Shown here in pieces: positions 22,322-34,618 of a stretch of DNA of 64,000 nt. Position 1 is the stretch's first letter, and each line of letters begins with the position of its first letter. Below the pieces are notes generated by a model. The model was not told the DNA's origin. It worked only from the letters and a program-made list of their open reading frames with translations, and did not search any database. Source of the DNA: Parascedosporium putredinis (Eukaryota > Ascomycota > Sordariomycetes > Microascales > Microascaceae); assembly GCA_949357655.1 (NCBI GenBank), contig CASHTG010000013.1:372001-436000 (forward strand), read 5' to 3'. The position numbers were made by a program, and so were the translations under genes.

Positions 22322-23517
22322 ATGTCAATGCCAGATCATTCTTGCTACGGGATTCCTAGTCCGGAGTGGGAGGACCTCGCGGTCAAGGTTGCGATTCCAG
22401 CGTTTGACCCTACAGATGTAAATCCGGAACAACTTCGCGAGGCGACCAACGCCCTGCGATTGAAGCTCTCTGCAGAGGGATGTGCAAGCTCAGGTCGGTC
22501 TCCTCAAGCTACAAACCATTCATGTGAAACTGCCGAACGCTGACACTACCGAGCTGGTGCGAACCATAGGCTTCGGTAACGATGTCCAGAGTAGGGACTA
22601 CTCCATCACCACTCGCGACCATCAAAACATCATCGCCCGCGTTTACCGACCCAAGAACCAGCCGCCCGATCTATTATTGCCAGTATACCTCTTCTTCCAC
22701 GGAGGAGGGTTCCTCTTTGGAGGGGTTGAAACCGAGGACGATGCGTGCTACCGGATCGTATCCACATTTTCTGCGCCCGGCATCATCGTGGTGAGCATCA
22801 ATTATCGCCACACCCCCGAATTCAAATATCCCGTCCCCTTCAACGACGCTTGGGACGCGTTCGAGTGGCTGTCGAGCAATATCTCCTCCCTCCGAGGAGA
22901 TCGCGACCATGTCTTTGTTGGGGGCATCTCCGCAGGGCTGGACTCGCCGCATCAGTTGCGCTCAAAGCGGCGCGGCTTCATAAACTCAACACAAAAGCTT
23001 CGCCGATGATGAAGATTTCCGGCCAACTCCTTTGCATCCCTTGGTTGATTGTAGACACGGACAACTACCCCTGGGCCCACCTGCCTTGCTCATCCTATCA
23101 TCAAAACGCAGATGCCCCCGTCCTCCCTATGGAACTGCTCAAACTGTTCAGCAGACTTCTCGACGCGTCGAATGCGCCTCCTGACGAGAATAAGTGCATC
23201 TCCATGGCAGAAGAGGAGGATATTAAAGAATTGCCAAAGACGAGCTTTCTCATATGCGGCAGGGATGTCTTGCGGGATGAAGGCATCTTTTACGAGGAAA
23301 GACTGAGGAAAAACGGGTAAGCCATTACTTGTCTTGGTTGATTTCACAAAACCGCAAAGATATAGTCCGTTCGCTAAAGCAGTAGCATAGGGTCCAGACC
23401 AGGCTCCATATCTTCCCCGGCCTTCCTCACGCGTTTCGCCGGTACTCTCAGCTTCCGTCTAGCACAACCTGGGATGCACTGGTAATCGAGTCACTGGAGT
23501 GGTTCCATAGTAAATAA
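22322..23517 (+). CDS. Alpha/beta hydrolase, HSL / esterase-lipase family
   Basis: Serine esterase of the hormone-sensitive-lipase type (PF07859). The oxyanion motif is LFFHGGGFLFGG, the nucleophile elbow GISAG (GxSxG), and the aspartate block LICGRDVLRDEG. The last exon includes the catalytic histidine region HIFPGLPHAF, then ends at 23517. About 370 residues. Frame breaks near 22477 and 22937 lie in GGG runs; the second falls directly after the nucleophile. One intron near 23318-23391 joins the C-terminal exon. The start at 22322 (MSMPD) is in frame, with a second Met two codons later. It sits between the two BVMOs, so ester or lactone hydrolysis of their product is a reasonable guess. Confidence 0.88.
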
Positions 23518-23762
23518 GCCGGTTCAGTTCCGATAAGTTGTCAGATAGACAAAGCATGGGTGGTATGGAGAGCCATATTGTAGGGGAATAAGTCACTCTT
23601 CTATTCAGTTCAATTGTACGTAAATTGCCAAGGCAATGTGTCAGGACAGTAATATGTACATGAAAGAGGATATCGAAATTTGTTATTCGTCACGTTTAAC
23701 ATCCGCCTGGGTTTAAGTCGCATATATCCAAAACGTTTATTTCCTATTTGAAACGCACTCTT

Positions 23763-25961
23763 TTATGTTGTGCCGTTGCGCAGGAACGACGCAGCAGATG
23801 CGGGAACTTGTCCCTTGTTGACAAGCTTGAGCTCATCCTCGTCGTGGCCACATGCAACACCTTTCTCCCATTCCTTATGGTCCGAAAGGGTATCCAGATA
23901 CCACGCATTGTCCTCCGAGCCAGTAAATTCGTAGTCTACAAAGCCAGTCCCTAGAAAGCCAAAGCGATTCCCACTCCAATACTCGATATCGTAATCCTCG
24001 AAATTGGGATGCTTCATCACGTCAAAATAAGCCAGCCTCGTCCCCGGCCACATAATGATGGGCCCGTCCTTGGTACCTTGCTTGAACCAGCTGGTGCACG
24101 GATCCGCCCAGCACGTCCGAGGCATAAACGTGTTGCTGTGCTCCGTAAAGTCGCGGACTGCGGAGGCTTTTGGACTGAGACGGCGGATGTGCTGACTTCG
24201 CATCTTTTGGATGAGTTCCACAAAATGCTTGGTCAAAAGCGAGATGATGGGCAAGACGGAGCCCTGGGCTACTGGGATAGAGGGACCGGAATAGGTCACG
24301 TAGTTGGGAAAGCCGTCCACCCCGACACCGAGATAGCTCGAGGGATGGTCTGCCCACTTCACCGAGAGCGGCACTTTGGGGTCCAAACCTACAATCGGGA
24401 AACGAGGGCGGTATGACGTATCGAAGCCGGTGGCGCAAATAATCACGTCGACTTCGTATTCTTGTTCCGTGGCCGAGTCTATCACGCCCTTCTCTGTGAT
24501 GCCGCCAATTGACTGCGTAAAAACTTCGGTTTTATCTCCTGCAAGCGCCTCCAGGTACCCGTTCCCCGGTGTCGGGCGGCGGCAGGCGACGTTAAAGTCC
24601 TTGGGGATAATAACATCTATGAGGTCTGTCTTTGGGCTCAATTTTGTGGCCATTTCTTTATATGCGAACTAGAGTTCAAGAGAGTTAGCCAAGAAATGAG
24701 GTTTGAGTTTGGTACGAGAGTAGAGATAAGGCATACCGCGTTCGCCTCGTCGGATTCCCTCGTGTTTCGGAGGACGAGTCGAAACCTCTTGTTTAGCTCA
24801 GTTTCAATCATTTTCTTGTACCGATGGTACATTTTGGGATCTCTAGCAAAAGCATCTTTTTGACTCTCGGTATCTGCACAAAACACCAAGTGTTAGTAGC
24901 TGAGTGTCATAGACGATGTTCTGGCACAAAAGTTGGTGGGGGAATGGTGAGTAGTTATAATATAGAATTCAGGTGCGTCGTACAGTCGAAATTCCGACCA
25001 TTTTCGCCGGCAAACTGCTGGCCAAATGCCGCCGTGATCCATGTTGGGCTTCGAACCCAAGTGTAGAGCTTCGATACTTCGGGGTAGATTGAGGCTACGA
25101 CCTGGACACCGGAGCTCCCAGATCCTATGACCGCAACGCGCTTACCCTTGAGGTCCAAGCCCTCGGGGTAGGCAGCGGTGTGGTGGATTACCCCTTTGAA
25201 TGACTGTAGACCGGGGATATCAGGCCATTTCCAAGCGCTGCCGCCTCTGTATTAGCATGAGATATCGTGGTGAGGGCGTCTGGGAGGTTGAGTCATGCAC
25301 GACACGTACTTCAAAAATCCGGTTCCGTTCACCAAAAGTCACATTCCTCCTCCCATTCACGGACTTCCGTCGGGCTAGCATCAGTACCGCTCTTGCTGAG
25401 CTTGACGACCCATTTGCTTTTATCTTCATCCCATATCGCAGATTTGATCTCCGTACGGAGCTGGATATGCTTCATCATGCCCTCTTCTTCGACAATCTCC
25501 TTCATGTACGCCCAGATCTCCTGAGAGGTTGAGTAGAAGCTCGTCCAGCGCGGGTTCGCCTTCCAGGGAAATGTGTAGCCCACGCTGGGTACATCGCACG
25601 CGCAACCGGGATAGCGATTCTCGTACCAAGTTCCGCCGACGTCTAAGTTCTTGTCGTAACACACGTATTCGACGCCGAGACCGGCAAATGCGCTCGGGGC
25701 GAAGTGGAGAAAGTCGATGCCGGCGGCGCCGGCGCCCATGACGATGATGCGGAACGGCTTGTTGGGAGGAGGTTCGTTTATCATGTGATTGGAGACGACG
25801 TAGCCTCCGGGACTGGGTTTGTCCCACTCAGGATGCTGGACTGGACGCTCGATGGAGGCTGGGTGAGGGCCCTGGGAATTACTCCCGATCCGCATATCTC
25901 CTGGCAGGCCATTTGCCAGAAAGACTTCATTGGGGGCGATACTGCTACTTTGATGTGCCAT
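23763..25961 (-). CDS. Baeyer-Villiger monooxygenase 2 (FAD/NADPH)
   Basis: A second BVMO, about 630 residues, in the opposite orientation to BVMO 1. The FAD motif IIVMGAGAAGIDFLH is near residue 72, followed by GGTWYENRYPGCACDVPS, the BVMO fingerprint FKGVIHHTAAYP, the NADPH motif VAVIGSGSSGVQV, and CRRPTPGNGYLEAL with ICATGFDTSY. The N-terminal extension of about 65 residues is longer than in BVMO 1. Introns interrupt the central part. One T is missing near 25336, just before an exon end. The C-terminal exon (24653-23763) is intact. It is divergent from the SDR at 26541. Sequence divergence from BVMO 1 suggests different substrates or successive oxidation steps; this is inference. Confidence 0.92.
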
Positions 25962-26540
25962 AACGATAGACGAGGTGACGGTGGCTGAGACAGAATTTGG
26001 AATACGTAGGAGAGATGTAGTTAGGTCTAATCAGAGGCTGGCGGAGAGTATAAAAGATGCACAGGGGTCTCTACAATGTCGAATAACATGACGATCATTA
26101 TCCAAGATACTTAAACGCAGTTCATTCACACAGTACTTGAGGAGCTGATGTCTAGCCTGGGGACGGTTACCTCCACTGTTCTCGGGAAGACGCCTAACAC
26201 CAGCCGACCGAGATGCGGTCACATAACGTCAACGGGTTCAGGATAAGATGAATAGGGGCTGCCAGCGAGGCGGGTAATTCGCCGGCGCTTTGGTTCAGAG
26301 TTATGCTCGGCTTTAAAGGGGAGAATAGCCGGAGCTGTTTGCCGAGACACTCGGCTGCACAACGAGACTAGCTTTCGACAGAAAACAAGACTAACAGCGA
26401 GACGAAGAACGAGAAATGGACGAAGAAGGAAGAGAAATATTGTATAATTGACAAACAGGGTCCCGAAGGTCCAAAACTTACGCAGATTAGAAGATAATAT
26501 TAACTTGACTAACTGACCTTTTGTGCTACGATTTCCCACA
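25962..26540. other. Divergent promoter region, BVMO 2 / SDR 3
   Basis: About 580 bases between divergent starts. No coding sequence is seen. A purine-rich stretch lies around 26360-26440. Confidence 0.5.
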
Positions 26541-27857
26541 ATGTCAGCTCCGTTCTACGTCAACAAAGGCCCCCTCGACTGCCTAGCTCCAAGCAGCGTG
26601 AGAAATATCAAGGAAAGTGTATCGTCATTACCGGAGGTATGTAGTTACTCGACACGCATCATCCCTTTATCTTCTATTGACCTTTATTCTACAGGCAGTA
26701 GCGGGCTGGGAGCAGCCTACGTGTCCGCTTTCACCGAAGCTGGGTAAGATCACTACATGTAATATCAGCACGATTGCGTTGGTGCTTTCGAGCCACTAAC
26801 CAATCACGCGAATGAGCAGTGCCTTTGTTGTGAATGCGGATATCAAGCCACCAAACGATATCACCCAGGCGTCCAGGTATGTCTCGTCTTATAGATACCC
26901 TGCTTACAAGTAATTGCACAATGGCTCATTCTAAGCAAGGTCTCTCTTCATCAAGTGCGATGTGAGTAATTGGTTAGATCAAGTTGCCGTGTTTAAAGAG
27001 GCCATAGCCAAATCACCCTCTCACGGCATTGATGTTGTCATTGCCAATGCCGGGATTTACGGCCCAGATATTCTCGAAGGTAGGCGGACGTCCGACATTG
27101 CCTATCACCCTAAGACTATAGCTGATGGAATTTCTCTTTGAAGGCATTGATGAACTGGAGCCGACCGAACCGAACCTCAAGCTTGTCGATGTCAACTTGA
27201 TTGGGGTCATCTACACGGCCAAACTTGCAGCCCATTACTTTCACCGACAACCGCGGGAAACATTCGATCGGTGCTTAATCGTGGTTGGCAGCATCATGGG
27301 CTTCATTGACACGCAGGGATCATCCATATATGGTGCTGCTAAGCATGGCGTTCGCGGTCTGATGTGTTGCCTTCGTCGAAAAGGCGCCTTGCGGGTCAAT
27401 CTTCTGGCTCCTTGGTAAGTAGAGAAGCCAGTTACATTTGCCAGTTATATCTTCACGCACCAACTAACACGACACGTTTCGCAAGGTTTACTGCGACGGA
27501 TATTATGCCCCGAGATTTTATGGAGTCGCTCACGCAACAGTTTCGTGCCCAAGGCCTTGATTTTGCCGCAGTAGAAGATGCCGTATCCGCCGTGTTCCGC
27601 ATTATCACGGATTCCTCGATCAACGGTATGTTTTATAATCACGTATTTCAAGTCTTGCGTTCTACTTCACCGAGGTTTAATCTTGGACTGAACTAATGCA
27701 TATCTATCACAAAGGGCGCTCTATTGCCGTCGTGCCACGGCAGCTATCAGCCTCTGGATATTTAGACCTGGACTTGGATGATTTCGTGGCTGGAACCCCA
27801 GCGGACAAGATGCAGAAGGTGGCCAGTTCTATTTCGTATGGATTTATGTCCAAATAA
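26541..27857 (+). CDS. Short-chain dehydrogenase/reductase 3, paralogue of SDR 2
   Basis: NAD(P)-dependent SDR with the same exon layout and C-terminal tail as the gene at 14155. CIVITGG and SSGLGAAYVSAF form the cofactor site across the first intron. CDVSNWLDQ, VVIANAGIYGPD and the catalytic YGAAKHG follow, and the tail RSIAVVPRQLSASGYLDLD is close to SDR 2. One C is missing from the run near 26573, just after the start; without it the first exon reads out of frame. Five or more short introns. The start at 26541 (ACAATGTCAG) is supported by position. It is divergent from BVMO 2, an arrangement suggesting co-expression: ketone supply or reduction near the oxidation step. Confidence 0.86.
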
Positions 27858-28066
27858 ATATTTTAATCATTGTATAGTCTTTGAATAGAATGATTACTCT
27901 CACCACCTCGCGCATTGTGCGTTTGATGCCGTGCCTCCCAAGTTGCACTTTCATAAACCCATTGCGTATGCCATAAGCTGTCGTAGATAAGATGTTCCTT
28001 ATACAGATATTCTATGTATTGTAACTTGATGATACAAGAATAATTACTATTGTTAAAATACTGCTT

Positions 28067-28649
28067 TTATTCCCTCTTCCCAAGCACACGAGAAGCAATC
28101 CGAGTAGCGTTGATGGCGCAGGGCGCTCCCGCGTAGACCGAAAGCTAAACAACCAAGGTTTAGTACTATATTCCCACTCTGAGCTCGAGACGCATGCTGA
28201 TGGCGCCAAGCGCCAAGGTGGCCAGCATTCTCGTCTAACTTCGGAGTCGAGCAATGCATACTTCAACACCTCGATATTCTTACCTGAAATAGAACTTCGC
28301 GGATTTCGTCCTCCGTGCAACCGTTGCTAAGTGCGCCACGGATATGGACTTTTAACTCCTCGTCTCGCCCCAGGGCACTCAGGACGGCGATACAGATGAG
28401 GGATCGCGTCTTTCGTTCGAGACCAGGTCTCGACCAGCAGAGTGCCCATCCGGCAGCGACAGCCATGTCTTGCAGTGGCTGTTCGAACTCTGGTAATGAT
28501 TGAGCGTTACGGACGTAGCTAGCGCCAAGAACTTGCTCGCGAATCTTCATGCCTTCTTCTACTAGCACTCGTTGGGCATCCTGGATGGCTGCGAGATCCG
28601 GTTGAGAGGTGGTCGCGCGGACGCGGTCCTGGCTGTTCATGTTCGTCAT
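28067..28649 (-). CDS. Carboxymuconolactone decarboxylase / AhpD-like protein
   Basis: Small protein of the CMD family (PF02627), about 165 residues. The domain covers roughly residues 55-155 and includes WSRPGLERKTRSLICIAVLS, ALSNGCTEDEIREVLFQ and, after one short intron, SVYAGAPCAINA. The family includes 4-carboxymuconolactone decarboxylase of the beta-ketoadipate pathway and AhpD-like thiol peroxidases. The AhpD CxxC pair is not seen, but the CMD helix with its conserved Glu and His positions is. The ATG at 28649 is chosen; another lies three codons downstream. It is convergent with SDR 3. In a ring-cleavage cluster it may act on a lactone or keto acid, but the reaction is not certain. Confidence 0.82.
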
Positions 28650-29308
28650 CACAATTGTGGACAGAGCTATGATTCTGCGAATGTTCCGTAAACGTCTTGT
28701 CGGGGTGGGGAGGAACGTGGAGGGGAACGGAGCGCGGCCTTGGGACCTTGCGGAAGGTACCAACGGTCTTGAGGGAGACTTATGTTGTCTCTGCCGCCGA
28801 TCCGTCGGTTGCGGCGTACCTGGTCCGGGGAACAGGGAGAATCCGGCACTAGCCAGCGTCCTTTTGCTGGGATGAACGATCGGCTTCCGCAGGAGTGGAT
28901 GAGACCCTCAACTTGTGATGCTGCTCCACAAAGTAGGATCCGACATCCACTCATTCACAAAGAGGTGCAAGAGTTCCACTAGCGTGTCCCGAAGGCATCG
29001 TGCCAGGCTTGCTATAGGCTCACTAGCTTGGGGCCCCAGAATCTTGAAAATACGCTAAACCCAATGTTCGTGTACAATCTTCGAGTCCACTTTCCCTCGA
29101 TTGTTCGCTGGTTGTTTAAAACCTCCCAAGCTGCCGGGTGCGGGGTGACTCCCACGGCTTTCGCCATTACTCCCATCACCACGCCGCAGTTGTGGTACGA
29201 TTTACTCATCGAAACAAAATCCCGACGCGGCATTGCCCCATCCTTCGTTGCTCAATTTCTTCTTCATTGCGATAAACTGTCAGTCGCGGCTACTGTCGTC
29301 ATCATACC
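28650..29308. other. Divergent intergenic region, CMD-like / regulator 2
   Basis: About 660 bases without a supportable gene. It carries a GCGGGG motif at 29140-29145. Confidence 0.5.
29140..29145 (+). promoter_or_regulatory. GCGGGG motif, possible CreA-type site
   Basis: The hexamer lies about 165 nt upstream of the regulator start at 29309. It matches SYGGRG; a single copy is weak evidence. Confidence 0.27.
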
Positions 29309-31633
29309 ATGGCTGCCGGCCACGCCCAGTCGCACGATCAGGATGCATCTCCGGCAATTACCACAACCGAAAGCCGAAAGCCGAAAGTTCGATCTCGGCT
29401 CGTTTGTGCGCGTTGCCACGAGAAAAAGGTGATTTGATAGGACTGAGACCAATGCACGCTGGACGATGAAGAGGGAAATAGCTAACGCTGAGAGTGGGAA
29501 TAGATCAAGTGCGATATACAGGCTCGGCTCGGGCAAGGGCCTAACCGTTGCCGAAACTGTGTAGCATCTCGTTCCGAGTGCCGGTAAGCTACCTCCCCTC
29601 GCCGTGCTCTGCTCTACGTCTACCGAACCTAATTCTTACGGCCGAAATAGGATCCGTCCCTCGAGAAGAGGACTGGGCAAGCGTAGGACGAGACCCGTCA
29701 CGAATGAAGACACGGCAATCACGCCACCCGGTGATGATTCTATCGCAGAGGGCAGCTTCTGATCGATCCCGCCTTGGGTAACTCGGGAGAGGATGGGGCG
29801 ACCGTCGCCTGTGCGGAGGACGACGATCGGCCAGACCAGGCCCAGCTCTCTAGCGAGACTGTGGCATACTCCCTCCTCCAGCTGAATGCGAATAGGGAAC
29901 GGCAGCGCACATTAAGCGGGGATACCCACATGTTAACCGAGACCCAACCCCTCGGGCACTTGATGGATCTGCCATTGCAAAATGCCAATGACCTCTACAA
30001 CCACCACGATCTTGGCCTCCCGGTTCAGTCCCAGCCGGCTATCATATCCACCAATAGAGTGACGGCATCCACCCCGGGGCAAAGGAGCCATGTGAGCGGT
30101 GGATCTCAGCCTCAGCAGCAGGCAAGTTATCTCGGCGACTCCGGGTACATGAACATCTTTGACCAAAGGGGTCCTAGCGAGGGGATGAGCTATCCCCGCA
30201 TAATGGAGAAGTGGAGCGTGCGTGTGAACTGGACGACATCCCGCCATCGCTGCAGGATAGCTACCTCGCCACCTACTTTGAGTATGGTTCCGTGTGGTGC
30301 CCGGTGCTGGACAAGGGGTCGTTGCAGGAGAGCTCCGACACGGCCGCGGGGTCCCTGCTGCTCCGGCACGCTCTAGCTTTATGCGGGAATCACATCAACC
30401 CGCCTCTGATGCAGCATGCTTCCTCCACGGCCCACTACAAGCGCGCTAAGGACCTCTTCTACGAAGCGTACGACATCAACCCCGTCACGAGGATATCGGC
30501 CGTAATGTTGTTTTACTGGTGGAGCACCGGGCCGCCTAATGTCGTCAGCATGAATACCAACTGGTGGTGGACCGGCGCAGCCATCCGACTGGCGCAAGAG
30601 ATTGGACTGCATCGTGAACCTCATACGCAGCAGCAAATGCAGTTTGGGAGACCATGGGTCTTCGACGGAGGATATGGTGGACATTATTTGTAAGCACATT
30701 ATTCCAGCGCCTTTTTTGCATACCCTTTCCTTCTTTCACCCCTCCTTGGGGCATGCAAACACTGTTCGGCTCTGACACCATCTAGGCCCGAGAGCGGATT
30801 ACGGGAATATCGCAAGGCAGGCCCTGCATCATCGACCCTGATTACTGCGACGTCAAGATGATATCGGTAGACGACTTCCCCGACCCTAGCGACATTCGCG
30901 CCGACATCTTTGTCCGGTGGGTCAAGTTGACGGAAATCATGGGCCGCATCAGCAAGATGCTCTGCATCCGCAAAGACACGTGCACGAGTACTGCACCTCT
31001 CGCCAGTGAGCTCGTTAACTGGGTCCAGTCTCTCCCTGACCGCCTGCAGCTCCAAATCGGCGGCGATCGAACCACGGGGTTCAACCGCGACGTTCACGGG
31101 CTGAACCTCGTCTATCTCGCCACCATCACCCTGCTGAACTTGCGGAAAAACCGGGCGGGCAGGATTCTCCCGAAAGCGGGAAGACCTGCCGTCGTGGCCG
31201 CGTCTTGCATAGCGCGTATATTCGAGGACTACATGGCCCGCGGATCCGTACGCTTCCTTGCCGGCCAAGCGGGGTGGTATATCGCGGTCGCCATCCTCGC
31301 GTTGCTCCATGCGCGTGGCGACCCGCATCTGCAGCCGTTTGCGGACCGGGATATACGGACACTTCGCACTGCGCTGCGCCAAATGGCCTCCTTGTGGCAT
31401 TCCTCCAAGATGTTTGATCTCGGTTTCGATAAGCTTGTCGCCGTAGACCCTGCCAGGATGGTGGGGACGACTCGTCGCCGGACGCGCCCAATGGAAATGG
31501 AGTAGCAGCGGACGCGGAGACGGGGTTTGAGGATGCGGATTTAGCAGACGATATCAACTGCCTCGATTATTTCCCTGCATCACCGCCAACACGAGTCCGC
31601 TCATTCATGCGGTATTGGCCGATGATAAAGTGA
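29309..31633 (+). CDS. Zn(II)2Cys6 transcription factor (fungal-specific TF domain)
   Basis: Binuclear zinc-cluster regulator. The first exon ends inside the cluster (CARCHEKK); after an intron come IKCDIQARLGQG and CRNCVASRSEC, completing six cysteines. A low-complexity linker follows, then the fungal-TF middle domain with WWWTGAAIRLAQEIGLHRE and MGLRRRIWWTLF, and a C-terminal helical region ending near FPASPPTRVRSFMRYW at 31633. About 680-700 residues. Frame breaks near 29753, 30204, 30645 and 31465 are each one missing base, three in G runs. A 7-bp direct repeat in exon 1 encodes part of the basic arm. It is probably the second regulator of the cluster, located near its middle. Confidence 0.87.
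29367..29387 (+). repeat. Tandem 7-bp repeat, three copies, in coding sequence
   Basis: CCGAAAG is repeated exactly three times in the first exon of the zinc-cluster regulator. Three units make 21 bp, so the frame is kept. The repeat encodes ESRKPK just before the DNA-binding cysteines. Confidence 0.7.
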
Positions 31634-32037
31634 TGCCGTTTGAAGAGCTGCACTGGCCGGTTGACCTAACCGTGAGGTTGCAAGAATTTTTACGAGTCCG
31701 GATAATTTCGTGTTTGATGATTTCAGTCTGCAGAGCTGAGTTCAATGTTGGGTTAGGATTGGTATTCTCGGCGTCTGAACTACGTGTGCATATTATAACC
31801 ATAATGTAATTGTTGAGCCACCAGCAGTCTCTTCAATCTTCTCGTTTAATGTACGAATTGCGTAGGAGCAAGTAGTTACATATGAATGGATGAAGATGAG
31901 TTTTCCCCATACATAGCTTTACAGCAGACGCCTACTTAAGGGTGCAATCAATATCAAGATTGAAGAGAATCATGTGTAAATTTCAAGCTCCCGCCTTCCG
32001 CTAAACCAAACTGGCTACTTGACAACATCAATGCCTT
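31634..32037. other. Intergenic region between convergent genes
   Basis: About 400 bases between the regulator and the sugar-type transporter, both ending here. No gene is seen; the DNA is moderately AT-rich, as expected of 3' regions. Confidence 0.5.
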
Positions 32038-34026
32038 TCAAAGCAATTGGCTTGTATGCCGCGACTGCCTACTGTGCCTTCTCAACATTTTCCGAAGTTC
32101 CCATCCTCTCGGATTCATCTTTTCGGTATCTGGCGCCTCAATGACCCTATCGCCAAAGAGACCAGCAATCTAGAAACGGTCAGCACTCGTACACTAAGAA
32201 TGTTTAGAAACTGGCGCAGTAAAATTGGGCACTTACCTCTTCGATGGAAAGATTCTTCGTTTCCGGGCAGTACTTGCGGAAGAAGAACAATCCCACGAAC
32301 GGGACAATTATGAAGACAAGGAAGTACTTCCACTGGATGTTGTTGAACGCGGTTGGGGCCGCTTGGGTATAGACTGTATCGAGCAAGTTAGATCCACTCC
32401 ATCTTCAGGCAAAAGTGTAGCAAAAAGAGAACGTACTGATGTTGGAGATGAAGAGGCCGCTGACTGAAAAGCCCATGCCGTGAGCGCGAATTGCAGTGGG
32501 AAAGATCTCAGCGCAATAGACGTAACTGCTAGCATCTAAACAACCGGCGTACGGCATCATGAAGGCAAAGATGAAGAAAACGCCCATCGCGTTGCCCACA
32601 CGGTTGTCTGTTCCAATGTACGTGGCGGCCATGGCGGTGTAGCAGGACATGATGATGACGCAGCCAGCCTGGAGTAATAGTCATACATTAGCAACCGGAT
32701 AACACGCGGCGCAGGAATGCTCTTAAGTCGGTGACAATGATTTGGGATGTTTGAACGTACCAGCCCGATGGTAATGATCCGAATGCGGCCCAATCGGTCG
32801 AGAATGAGAGAGTTGACCCAGTTCATGAAAGCGGCAATGGCGTTATATATGGCCAGGAGCAGCAGAGGTAGGGAGCCTGTCAATCCAAGACTGTTGTACA
32901 TCAGAATCTACATGTAAGAACATCCGAGTTAGTCGAGTCTAGGGATGGTACGGGATGGCATATGTGCATATGTAGAATCTAAGTAAGGATAGTAACTGAC
33001 CTGGTAATTAAAGATGACCAGAATTCCGGTGCTTTGCATGAGGAATTGTACCAGGAATCCCGTGAGCATGCGGCGCCTCCACCGCGGATTGAAAAGGACT
33101 TGAATTAGGTTCTGGGCGCCTTCGCTTGCTTCAAGCTGTAGTTGGCTCTTGATTTGTTGGTACTCGGTGGGGGAATCATTTCCATGCGACGAATCCGTGG
33201 AGCTGTGTAGACTCTTAAGGATGGCAATGGCTATGGCAAATCAATTAGTGAGCCATCTCTCTGATATCGAGGAAATATTATTACTCACCTTCCTCGTCTC
33301 TTTCACGGCTGATGAGCCAACGGGGCGACTCTGGTAAGCGGGTGATCCCAGAAGAAGCAAGCCCGGGGCCACGATCTGCAACGCAAGAGGGAGCCTCCAT
33401 TGCATGACGAGGTTGTTTGTAAAGTAAGATCCGTACGCGGTCCACCCGCCACAGCTCTAGACGACAATGATTAGAATACATGTTCAAGGCGGACTCGTCG
33501 ATCAGGTGTCATGTAGGGATAAGGAACAGATAAGGTTGGGGTAGAGACTTACGTATCCAGAAACGATCAAGAACCCATGAATACCCACCAGACGGCCTCG
33601 CTGACTCGCCGGGGCGCTCTCGGACTGGTACATGGGTACAATGGCATTCATCATACCCACGCCAATCCCGTTGATGAACCGACCCACGAGGAACATGGCA
33701 ATGTGGACGGAGCCAGCCTGAAGCGCAGCAGAGACAATGCATATCACGCAAATGGCCTGGATCGCGCGCCGTCTGCCAAAGGTGTCGGCCAAGTAAGACA
33801 ACAGCCAACACCCGACCGCCCCGCCGGCAGAGTATATGCCATTGATGGCCCCGGCCAAAGAGCTGCCTTTGGTCGAGGAGATGTCGATGTCAAAGTAAGA
33901 GAAGAAGCTGGGTAGGCCAATGACTGAGGCGGTTACGGAGGAGTTGTAGCCGTAGGTGAAGGACCCCAGAGCTACAAAGAAGGCGAGGATGAAGTTGTAG
34001 CGCGTGGCCGTTGTTTTTACCGCCAT
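32038..34026 (-). CDS. MFS sugar-porter-family transporter
   Basis: Plasma-membrane transporter of the fungal sugar porter family. The N terminus (TRYNFILAFFVALGSFTYGYN) starts TM1. Diagnostic motifs are LADTFGRRRAIQ, VGRFINGIGVGM, the PESPRWLISRERDEE signature before the central loop, LDRLGRIRIITIGL, YCAEIFPTAIRAHGMG, and PETKNLSIEE after TM12. About 520 residues in seven or so exons. One G is missing near 33350, directly before the PESPRW motif. The final exon ends at 32038. Members import hexoses but also quinate and other small carbon sources, so it may import the cluster substrate. It is the second transporter here; the TRI12-type pump at 10427 is the other. Confidence 0.9.
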
Positions 34027-34618
34027 CTTTAGCGGTAGAGAATGGTGGAGGGGAGTAAAGGTGAAATGGGATAGTTCAACTCCAAGCTATCGAGGAGGAG
34101 GCTGTGAGACACAAGGTGAATTCACGATAGGGTTGCACGAGGATCGTGGGTTTCTTAAGACTTTGGCGAGAATCGCAACATTCTTTCACTCTACCGGATC
34201 CAGTACTTGGGTCGCACGGGCGCCCGGCTCCTCTTCCCATATATTTTCGGTGTTTAAAAACCCAAGAGGTGAATGGATTCCGGATTGTCGGTAATCGACG
34301 CCTGCTACCCCATGGGGAAGAAGAGACTACTTGGCGCGAACCGGGGATATTGCGGGGATGACCCTCATTGTTGGGAAGGGAGGAGAAAGGAGACAACGGC
34401 GGCACTCATACAAGTAGAAGTAGATCACAGGCGACAGAAATCCAGATTAGCGGCTACGCTAGTGCTGCCCTTAGGTTCCAATAATGCGCGCAGGTGGACG
34501 GTTTCAGTCAATCAAGGAGAAAACTACGATGCACGCTAGTCCCATTTTCCAGGATCCCATAGATTACTATTTCATGTATCTGTCATTCCTAGCTACGAGT
34601 CGCCCATGCGTGGAAAAT
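34027..34618. other. Intergenic region upstream of the sugar-type MFS
   Basis: About 590 bases. It contains a GCGGGG motif at 34352. No supportable gene; it includes the promoter of the transporter and the 3' region of the SDR at 34619. Confidence 0.5.
34352..34357 (+). promoter_or_regulatory. GCGGGG motif upstream of the sugar-type MFS
   Basis: The hexamer sits about 325 nt upstream of the transporter start and is preceded by ATT, as is one of the two copies at 35819-35837. It matches the CreA consensus SYGGRG. Confidence 0.28.

Noticed and set aside
24009..24416. 135-codon plus-strand frame inside BVMO 2
   Set aside because: It overlaps a conserved BVMO exon and has no motif of its own.
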